A stretch of DNA of 14,814 nt, taken from the NCBI GenBank assembly GCA_014803905.1, contig JAAVAW010000007.1, positions 1 to 14,814 on the forward strand. Direction: 5' to 3'. The translations under genes and the position numbers were made by a program. The notes beneath the pieces were generated by a model that saw only the letters and a program-made list of their open reading frames with translations, did no database searches and was not told the origin of the DNA. Origin of the DNA: Lactobacillus sp. (lineage in GTDB: Bacteria > Bacillota > Bacilli > Lactobacillales > Lactobacillaceae). Numbering within the stretch: position 1 is the stretch's first letter; every line of letters starts with the position of its first letter. Positions 7,315 through 13,063 of the stretch are shown one piece after another.

Positions 7315-8145
7315 ATGAGACCATTACAAAAAAAGATTGTTGAATATGAAAAAGTAAAACCTGAAATTGATCCTAAAGAAGAAATTAGAAAGTCAATTGA
7401 TTTTTTAAAAGATTATTTAAAAGCCAATCCTTTTCTAAAATCTTATGTTTTAGGAATTTCGGGTGGTCAAGATTCTACTTTAACTGGTAAGTTAGCACAA
7501 ATGGCAATTGAAGAAATGCGTGCAGAAACTGGTGATAATTCTTATCAATTTATTGCCGTACGCCTCCCTTATGGTGTTCAAGCAGATGCCAGTGATGCTG
7601 CCGATGCAGTGGCTTTTCAACATCCAGATCAAGATTTAATAGTAAATATTAAAGAGCCAGTTGATGCAATGGTTAAGGCTGTTGAAGCTACTGGTCAAAA
7701 GATTTCAGATTTTAACAAAGGTAATATAAAGGCCCGTCAAAGAATGGTGGTACAGTATGCGATTGCTGGTGCTAATAATGGCGCTGTTATTGGAACTGAT
7801 CATGCGGCAGAAAACTTTTCTGGCTTTTATACAAAATATGGTGATGGTGCAGCAGATCTTACTCCATTGTTCCGTTTAGATAAACGCCAAGGCAAAGCAA
7901 TGCTTAAAGAACTTGGTTGTCCTGAACACCTTTACCTAAAAGCACCAACTGCAGATCTTGAAGAAGATCGTCCTTCACTTCCTGATGAAGTTGCTTTGGG
8001 AGTTTCTTATAAAGATGTCGATGATTATCTTGAAGGTCGAGAAGTAAGTGAAGAAGCTGCAGAACAAATTGAAAAATTATGGAAAAAGAGTGAACATAAA
8101 CGTCACTTACCAGTAACAATTTTTGACGATTTTTATAAAAATTAG
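7315..8145 (+). CDS. nadE: Ammonia-dependent NAD+ synthetase
   Basis: 276 residues, the length of the NH3-dependent form without a glutaminase domain. It adenylates and amidates nicotinate adenine dinucleotide to NAD+, the last step of the pathway that pncB starts; the middle enzyme, nadD, is not in this window. SGGQDS (49-54) is the ATP pyrophosphatase P-loop. GTDHAAENFSGFYTKYGDGA and the following DLTPLFRLDKRQ contribute the NaAD site, and APTADLEEDRPSLPDE is the flexible loop that closes over the substrates. GAAGG precedes the ATG by six bases. The stop codon is only three bases before the -35 box of the manganese riboswitch transcript, and no terminator lies between. Confidence 0.97.
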   Translation: MRPLQKKIVEYEKVKPEIDPKEEIRKSIDFLKDYLKANPFLKSYVLGISGGQDSTLTGKLAQMAIEEMRAETGDNSYQFIAVRLPYGVQADASDAADAVAFQHPDQDLIVNIKEPVDAMVKAVEATGQKISDFNKGNIKARQRMVVQYAIAGANNGAVIGTDHAAENFSGFYTKYGDGAADLTPLFRLDKRQGKAMLKELGCPEHLYLKAPTADLEEDRPSLPDEVALGVSYKDVDDYLEGREVSEEAAEQIEKLWKKSEHKRHLPVTIFDDFYKN

Positions 8146-8148
8146 AAC

Positions 8149-8178
8149 TTGCATCTCTTATTAGATTTTTAATATAAT
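8149..8178 (+). promoter_or_regulatory. Promoter of the manganese riboswitch and P-type ATPase
   Basis: TTGCAT (8149-8154) and a perfect TATAAT (8173-8178) are 18 bases apart. Transcription would begin near 8185, just before the riboswitch P1 helix, giving a leader of about 137 bases. Confidence 0.8.
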
Positions 8179-8187
8179 AATAATTGT

Positions 8188-8303
8188 AATAAGGGAGTAA
8201 CGGCAAGCGATTGCGACAAGCCCAACAACCGAGAGCATATTCTCTCTGGACTTGTCTTAATGAGTGAGACTTATGTACCAGAGATGGTCATAAGTCTTTT
8301 TTT
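8188..8303 (+). promoter_or_regulatory. yybP-ykoY manganese riboswitch with terminator expression platform
   Basis: The conserved GGGAGTAACG (8193-8202) follows the 5' P1 strand. P1 pairs ATAAG (8189-8193) with CTTAT (8270-8274). Inside are the hairpin GCAA-GCGA-TTGC (8203-8214) and the long arm GACAAG (8215-8220) / CTTGTC (8251-8256), capped by GAGAG / CTCTC (8231-8246). The 3' P1 strand is also the 5' arm of a terminator (8266-8303) ending in seven T. The two structures exclude each other, so ligand-stabilised P1 should prevent termination: an ON switch. This matches known Mn2+ riboswitches of Lactococcus yoaB and pneumococcal mgtA, both P-type ATPases. The identification comes from the motif and pairing, not from a covariance search. 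Confidence 0.87.
8266..8303 (+). terminator. Switchable riboswitch terminator
   Basis: GACTTATG-T-ACC (8268-8279) pairs with GGTCATAAGTC (8286-8296), leaving one bulged T, with loop AGAGAT and seven T at 8297-8303. Its 5' arm contains the 3' strand of riboswitch P1. It is also the only visible terminator downstream of pncB-nadE. Confidence 0.88.
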
Positions 8304-8321
8304 GTTACGGAGGTAAGATTA

Positions 8322-10991
8322 GTGAAATTTTATGATAAAACTATTCCTGAAGTTGAAAAAGAATTACATACTTCAACAGCTTCAGGTTTATCAAAACAAG
8401 AGGCCAAAGCTCGTCTAGAAAAAGACGGTCCTAATGAATTAGCCGCAGGAAAGAAAAAGAGTTTAATAGCTCGTTTTTTAGATCAGTTCAAGGACTTTAT
8501 GATTATTGTTCTAATTGTCGCAGCCTTACTTTCAGGTTTTGTGGCCAATGAATGGACTGATGCGGCAATTATTTTGATAGTTGTCTTATTAAATGCAATC
8601 CTCGGTGTTTTTCAGGAAAGCAGATCGGAAGCGGCTATTGATGCTTTAAAAGAAATGTCGACACCTAATGCTCATGTACGACGAGATGGAATGATTTTGG
8701 AAATTCCTAGTACAGAAATTGTTCCTGGGGATGTTGTTTTACTGGAGGCCGGGGATATTGTGCCAGCTGATTTACGGTGGACTGTAGCAGAGAGCTTAAA
8801 AATAGAAGAATCTGCTTTAACTGGTGAATCAGTACCGGTAGATAAAAGTAACGAAACTTTACCTAAAGATGATGTAGCCTTAGGTGATCGCGTTAATATG
8901 GGATATGCCAACACAAGTGTTACTTATGGCCGTGGTGAAGGTATTGTTACTGAAACAGGCATGAATACCGAAGTTGGTAAGATTGCTACTATGCTTAATA
9001 ATGCGGATGAAACAACTACTCCGTTACAAAAGAACCTAAATCAACTTGGAAAAACTTTGACAATCATGATTTTGGCAATCTGTGTGATTGTTTTTGTAGT
9101 TGGGGTATTAAAAGCTGATCCGGCTCAACGTAACTCCAAGTTAATGATTGATATGTTTTTAGTTGCTGTATCCTTAGCTGTTGCTGCCATTCCTGAAGGA
9201 TTACCAGCAATCGTTACCATTATTTTGGCCTTAGGGACACAAACGATGGCTAAACATAAGGCAATTGTCAGAAAATTACCTGCTGTTGAAACCTTGGGTG
9301 CAACTGATATTATTTGTTCTGATAAGACTGGTACTTTAACTCAGAATCAAATGACTGTAGAAAAAATATTCTATGATGCTTCCTTGCATTCAAATACTGA
9401 CAAAATTAATGCTACTAATCCAGCTTTATTATCAATGGTCTTAGCTAATGATACGCAAATTCAAGATGGTGGAGCTCTTTTAGGGGATCCAACTGAAACA
9501 GCCTTAATTCAGTATGCTTTTGATCAAAAAATTAATGTTGAAGAGTTATTGGTCGAACATAAGCGTGTTCAAGAAGTACCATTTGATTCAATTCGTAAAT
9601 TAATGTCAACTGTTAATAAGTTTGGCGATAAGTATTATGTAGCCGTTAAAGGGGCTCCAGATGAATTACTAAAACGTGTTACACAAATTGAAGTTGATGG
9701 TCAAGTTACGCCAATTAGTGAAGAGCAAAAACAAAATATTTTAAATACTAATAAAGATCTGGCCGAAGGTGCTTTGCGTGTATTAGGTTTAGCTTACAAA
9801 TATGTAAAAGAACCTTATGCAGATCCAACAAGTGAAAATGTAGAATCGAATCTTATTTTTGCTGGTTTAGTAGGGATGATTGATCCTGAACGTCCAGAAG
9901 CTAAGGCCGCAGTAGCTGAAGCTAAAAAGGCCGGTATTAGAACGGTAATGATCACTGGTGATCACCAAATTACGGCTGCCGCTATTGCTTCTCGATTAGG
10001 AATCCTAGAAGAAAGTCCAGATAGGGATCATGCGGTTTTAACTGGTGCTGAATTAGATAAATTATCAGATGACTATTTTGTAAAACATGTAAAGGATTAT
10101 AGTGTTTATGCACGTGTGTCACCTGAAAACAAAGTTAGAATTGTTAAAGCATGGCAAGCAAATGAAAAAATTGTTGCCATGACAGGTGATGGAGTTAATG
10201 ATGCACCGAGCTTAAAGCAAGCTGATATCGGAATTGGTATGGGAATTACTGGTACTGAAGTTTCTAAAGGTGCTAGTGATATGGTACTAGCCGATGATAA
10301 CTTTGCTACTATTGTTGAAGCAGTTAAACAAGGTAGAAAGGTTTTCTCAAATATTCAAAAAGCGATTCTTTACTTAATGAGTTGTAACGTAGGTGAAGTA
10401 TTAACGGTCTTTATGATGACTATGCTGGGATGGGATATTTTAGAACCAGTTCAATTATTATGGATTAACTTAGTTACTGATACTTTCCCAGCCATTGCTC
10501 TAGGATTAGAACCAGCAGAAAAAGGCTTAATGAAACGCAAACCACGTGGTAAGAATTCAAACTTCTTTAGTGGCGGTGTAGCTAGTTCAATTATTTATCA
10601 AGGGATTTTAGAAGGTATCTTAGTTTTAGGTGCATATCAATTTGGCTTGCACGTTGGACCACATGTAGATAATCCAAGTATGCAACATGCTGATGCGTTA
10701 ACAATGGCCTTCTTAACCTTAGGTTTAATTCAATTATTCCATGCTATTAACTCTAAATATATTCACCAATCAATTTTCCGTAAAGAAACCTTAAAGAATA
10801 AATGGTTTAATTGGGCCATTTTGGGAGCAGCTATTGTAATGGCTGCGGTAGAATTACCTTTCTTAAATAAATTATTTGATGTAACAGAATTAGATGGAAT
10901 GCAATGGTTAGTAGTCATTGTAGCTGGATTTTTAATGATCTTTATTGTTGAAATTGTTAAATTCTTTCAACGTCGTTTAGGCAGAAAATAA
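8322..10991 (+). CDS. P2A-type cation-transporting ATPase, probably a Mn2+ (or Ca2+) exporter
   Basis: 889 residues with the complete P-type plan. The cation ATPase N-terminal segment comes first, TGES is the actuator loop (167-170), PEGL lies in M4 (291-294), DKTGT carries the phosphorylated D334, and TGDGVND is at 621-627. M5 has NVGE and M6 has NLVTD (716-720). These are the SERCA-type site II ligands (Glu in M4, Asn/Glu in M5, Asn/Asp in M6), so motif-based annotation would read calcium ATPase. The upstream Mn2+ riboswitch makes manganese export the better physiological call, as for Lactococcus YoaB and pneumococcal MgtA. The start is GTG at 8322, with GGAGG eight bases ahead. No partner gene follows before the terminator at 10999. 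Confidence 0.93.
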   Translation: MKFYDKTIPEVEKELHTSTASGLSKQEAKARLEKDGPNELAAGKKKSLIARFLDQFKDFMIIVLIVAALLSGFVANEWTDAAIILIVVLLNAILGVFQESRSEAAIDALKEMSTPNAHVRRDGMILEIPSTEIVPGDVVLLEAGDIVPADLRWTVAESLKIEESALTGESVPVDKSNETLPKDDVALGDRVNMGYANTSVTYGRGEGIVTETGMNTEVGKIATMLNNADETTTPLQKNLNQLGKTLTIMILAICVIVFVVGVLKADPAQRNSKLMIDMFLVAVSLAVAAIPEGLPAIVTIILALGTQTMAKHKAIVRKLPAVETLGATDIICSDKTGTLTQNQMTVEKIFYDASLHSNTDKINATNPALLSMVLANDTQIQDGGALLGDPTETALIQYAFDQKINVEELLVEHKRVQEVPFDSIRKLMSTVNKFGDKYYVAVKGAPDELLKRVTQIEVDGQVTPISEEQKQNILNTNKDLAEGALRVLGLAYKYVKEPYADPTSENVESNLIFAGLVGMIDPERPEAKAAVAEAKKAGIRTVMITGDHQITAAAIASRLGILEESPDRDHAVLTGAELDKLSDDYFVKHVKDYSVYARVSPENKVRIVKAWQANEKIVAMTGDGVNDAPSLKQADIGIGMGITGTEVSKGASDMVLADDNFATIVEAVKQGRKVFSNIQKAILYLMSCNVGEVLTVFMMTMLGWDILEPVQLLWINLVTDTFPAIALGLEPAEKGLMKRKPRGKNSNFFSGGVASSIIYQGILEGILVLGAYQFGLHVGPHVDNPSMQHADALTMAFLTLGLIQLFHAINSKYIHQSIFRKETLKNKWFNWAILGAAIVMAAVELPFLNKLFDVTELDGMQWLVVIVAGFLMIFIVEIVKFFQRRLGRK

Positions 10992-10998
10992 GTTTAAT

Positions 10999-11042
10999 AA
11001 AAGAGAGCACAAGTCAAAGGAACTTGGGCTCTCTTTTATTTT
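10999..11042 (+). terminator. Strong terminator after the ATPase gene
   Basis: AAAAGAGAGC-A-CAAGT pairs with ACTTG-G-GCTCTCTTTT around an internal CAAAGGA-type loop, with one mismatch, followed by ATTTT. Its 3' arm contains the -35 box proposed for sprT. Confidence 0.88.
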
Positions 11043-11052
11043 GGTTTACAAT
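11024..11052 (+). promoter_or_regulatory. Candidate leaderless promoter of sprT
   Basis: TACAAT (11047-11052) lies 17 bases after TTGGGC (11024-11029), which is a weak -35 sharing only TTG. The ATG begins seven bases after the -10 box, where transcription itself should start. No Shine-Dalgarno sequence precedes the ATG. Confidence 0.45.
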
Positions 11053-11059
11053 ATCTTTC

Positions 11060-11518
11060 ATGAACGAAAAAGAATTACAAAAATTGGTTGAACAAATATC
11101 ACTTAATTATTTTAAACGTCCTTTTTTACACAAGGTGAAAATAAATAAACGGATGAGAACAACTGGTGGACGATATTTTTTAGATGATCATCGAATTGAA
11201 ATCAATGGGCATTTTTTAGCACCCCAATATCATGAAGCCTTGATTGGAATAATTAAACACGAATTAACACATTATCATTTACACCTCATGGGGAAAGGGT
11301 ACCAACATCGTAATCGGGATTTTAAGCAATTATTAGTAAAAGTAGGTGGTTCACGTTATGCACCGGATATTGGATTAAGAAGAAAAACAAAAATTAATTA
11401 TGTATATCAGTGCAAAAACTGTGGTTTACTTTATCCAAGAGTACGAAGAATTAATACACGACGCTATTTTTGCGGAAAATGTGGTGGAAAACTATATATA
11501 ATTAAAAGTAAAAATTAG
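11060..11518 (+). CDS. SprT-family zinc metalloprotein
   Basis: 152 residues, the size of the short bacterial SprT-like (YdcK-type) proteins. HELTH (67-71) is the zincin motif HExxH, and a further His in GYQHRNRDFK is a likely third zinc ligand. The C-terminus is a zinc ribbon with C118, C121, C138 and C141. The eukaryotic relative Spartan cleaves DNA-protein crosslinks; the bacterial role is not established. An upstream TTG start at 11024 is open, but it would put the protein start inside the terminator hairpin and adds nothing conserved, so I chose the ATG at 11060. That ATG has no ribosome binding site and may be read from a leaderless mRNA. Confidence 0.88.
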   Translation: MNEKELQKLVEQISLNYFKRPFLHKVKINKRMRTTGGRYFLDDHRIEINGHFLAPQYHEALIGIIKHELTHYHLHLMGKGYQHRNRDFKQLLVKVGGSRYAPDIGLRRKTKINYVYQCKNCGLLYPRVRRINTRRYFCGKCGGKLYIIKSKN

Positions 11519-11519
11519 T

Positions 11520-11548
11520 TTGCTAAAAATTGCCATTCCTGTTATACT
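11520..11548 (+). promoter_or_regulatory. Promoter of tRNA-Leu
   Basis: TTGCTA (11520-11525) and TATACT (11543-11548) are 17 bases apart. The tRNA begins 11 bases after the -10 box. The -35 begins two bases after the sprT stop codon. Confidence 0.75.
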
Positions 11549-11558
11549 ACATAAGTAC

Positions 11559-11647
11559 GCGGGCGTGGCGGAATGGCAGACGCGCAAGACTAAGGATCTT
11601 GTGATCGCTTTTTGATCGTGGAAGTTCGAGTCTTCTCGCCCGCACCA
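11559..11647 (+). tRNA. tRNA-Leu (anticodon AAG)
   Basis: The acceptor GCGGGCG (11559-11565) pairs with CGCCCGC (11637-11643). A73 is followed by an encoded CCA (11645-11647). The anticodon stem CAAGA / TCTTG holds the loop CTAAGGA, with anticodon AAG. The long variable arm is typical of class II tRNA-Leu. The genomic A34 of AAG would normally need deamination to inosine to read CUC as well as CUU. Confidence 0.94.
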
Positions 11648-11650
11648 CTG

Positions 11651-11680
11651 AAGGAAGTCGTGTTTACGACTTCCTTTTTT
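11651..11680 (+). terminator. Terminator of tRNA-Leu
   Basis: AAGGAAGTCGT, loop GTTT, ACGACTTCCTT, then further T. It is a perfect 11-base stem three bases after the tRNA CCA end. Confidence 0.93.
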
Positions 11681-11697
11681 GCTAGAAAAATAGTGAA

Positions 11698-11703
11698 TAT
11701 AAT
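11698..11703 (+). promoter_or_regulatory. Candidate -10 box for the ECF S-component gene
   Basis: A perfect TATAAT lies 18 bases before the ATG. The only -35 at correct spacing is the T-run of the tRNA-Leu terminator (11675-11680). The leader would be very short, about 11 bases, and ends with AGGAG. Confidence 0.45.
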
Positions 11704-11721
11704 ATTATTAGGAGTTTAACT

Positions 11722-12339
11722 ATGCGTCAAAAAAGAGTCCAAAAGATGACAATTGGTGCTGTTTTTATTGCTATTTTAATTATTCAATCCTTCATTCCCT
11801 ATTTAGGATATATTAGGATTTTACCGGGTCTACCATCCATTACTATTATTCCTTTAACCGTAGCACTTGCTGGTGTTTTATTAGGAACAGGATTTGGAAC
11901 TTGGATAGGGCTAGTATGGGGACTCTTAAGTTTGATTTTGGCTTATACTCAACCAGGAGATATGGTAAGTCTGATGCTTTTTCAAAATCCATTTATTGCC
12001 ATTGTTCCTAGAGTAGGAGCGGGATTTGTTGGTGGAATGATTGCACAAGCAGCAAAAAGTAATAGGAAAGTTCAATCTGCTTTTGTGTATGCTATGGCTG
12101 GTCTAGCAACTTCAGCTATTAATACTTTGTTAGTAATAGGGTTAACTAGTTTATTCTTTATGAAGAATTCCGCTGCTTTATTGCATAGTTTAGGTCAAAC
12201 CAGTAATCAAGCACCATTAATTACTATTTTATTAGTGGCTCTTGGAGCTAATGGAATTGTAGAAGCCATTTTTACCGGTTTCATTACTCCATTTATTGCA
12301 TTACCTATAAAAAAATATTTAGTCAAAAGAAGTCAATAA
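11722..12339 (+). CDS. ECF transporter S component, vitamin substrate unassigned
   Basis: 205 residues with about six membrane helices and almost no soluble part, the size and shape of energy-coupling-factor substrate-binding (S) proteins. These bind a vitamin and dock with a shared EcfA1-A2-T module, which is not in this window. The features LPGLPSITIIPLTVALAGVLLG (near residues 32-53) and NPFIAIVPRVGAGFVGGMI (near 89-107) are typical of the FolT/PanT-like group. I could not choose among pantothenate, folate or another vitamin: the neighbours give no pathway clue and no vitamin riboswitch lies upstream. AGGAG stands seven bases before the ATG. It is one base from the following glucosaminidase gene, so the pair is co-transcribed. 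Confidence 0.82.
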   Translation: MRQKRVQKMTIGAVFIAILIIQSFIPYLGYIRILPGLPSITIIPLTVALAGVLLGTGFGTWIGLVWGLLSLILAYTQPGDMVSLMLFQNPFIAIVPRVGAGFVGGMIAQAAKSNRKVQSAFVYAMAGLATSAINTLLVIGLTSLFFMKNSAALLHSLGQTSNQAPLITILLVALGANGIVEAIFTGFITPFIALPIKKYLVKRSQ

Positions 12340-12340
12340 T

Positions 12341-12979
12341 ATGGCAAAAAGATCCCGAAAAAATCAGGCAAATTTACTAATTCTAAAGGTTTTTACAATT
12401 TGCTTTGCATTTATTATCCTTATAGCCGGTCTCTTTTATTATCGACGTGAGGTGGCCAATAATCAGTTAGCTCAACAAGCAGCTCAAGAAAGACTCGAAA
12501 AAGAGCAGGCACTTAAGCAAAAAGAAAACTTTATCAAGATTGTAGCTCCGATCGCTCAACGAGAGGATAAACAATATGGGGTTTTACCAAGTGTTACTAT
12601 TGCACAGGCTTGTTTGGAGAGCAATTATGGGCAAAGTGCTTTGGCTAAGGATTATAATAATCTATTTGGTGTAAAGGGAACGGATCCTAATACTTCTAAA
12701 GTATTAACAACTAAGGAATTTGTAAATGGTCAGTGGGAGACAATTCATGGACGCTTTCAAATTTATGATTCTTATGATGCATCAATTAGAGCTCATACAA
12801 TGTTGTTTGTAAAAGGAACCACGTGGAATCCTAATCAATATCAGCATGTTTTAGCAGCTAAGGATTATAAAGAACAGGCTAAAGCATTAGAAACTGATGG
12901 ATATGCAACAGATCCTAGTTATGCTAATAAATTAATTAATTTAATTGAAGAATTTAATTTAAATCAATACGATAATTAA
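12341..12979 (+). CDS. Membrane-anchored GH73 N-acetylglucosaminidase (autolysin-like)
   Basis: 212 residues. A basic N-terminus (AKRSRKNQ) is followed by a membrane helix at about 12-34 with no cleavage site, then a Gln/Glu-rich linker to about 60 that is probably helical, and a GH73 domain to the end. This topology puts the enzyme outside the cell, tethered to the membrane, where it would cut the glycan strands of peptidoglycan. E93 in QACLESNYGQSALA is the likely catalytic acid. YNNLFGVKG, FQIYDSYDASIRAHTMLF and YATDPSYANKLINLI are further family motifs. There are no LysM or SH3 wall-binding repeats. It follows the S-component gene by one base with only a weak ribosome binding site, so translation is probably coupled. 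Confidence 0.9.
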   Translation: MAKRSRKNQANLLILKVFTICFAFIILIAGLFYYRREVANNQLAQQAAQERLEKEQALKQKENFIKIVAPIAQREDKQYGVLPSVTIAQACLESNYGQSALAKDYNNLFGVKGTDPNTSKVLTTKEFVNGQWETIHGRFQIYDSYDASIRAHTMLFVKGTTWNPNQYQHVLAAKDYKEQAKALETDGYATDPSYANKLINLIEEFNLNQYDN

Positions 12980-13010
12980 AGGACTGAGCTAAAAAGCTAA
13001 GCCCTTTTTT
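12980..13010 (+). terminator. Terminator after the glucosaminidase gene
   Basis: GGACTGAGCT pairs with AGCTAAGCCC around the loop AAAA, with two mismatches, followed by six T. It lies one base after the stop codon. Confidence 0.8.
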
Positions 13011-13018
13011 GCTATAAT
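13010..13018 (+). promoter_or_regulatory. Extended -10 promoter of pcrA
   Basis: TGC-TATAAT is an exact extended -10 (TGnTATAAT) that begins at the last T of the preceding terminator. No good -35 is present, which extended -10 promoters do not need. The leader to the pcrA ATG is about 40 bases. Confidence 0.65.
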
Positions 13019-13063
13019 TAATTAGTCAAAATTGCAGTAACGGTTAAATTTTTGGAGAAAAAA

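Noticed and set aside
7904..8206. 100-codon minus-strand open frame over the nadE end and riboswitch promoter
   Set aside because: It is antisense to conserved nadE motifs and crosses a clear promoter; its Leu/His/Gln-rich translation resembles no protein.
11681..11721. Vitamin riboswitch (THF, TPP or FMN) that could name the S-component substrate
   Set aside because: Only about 40 bases separate the tRNA-Leu terminator from the start codon, too little for any of these.
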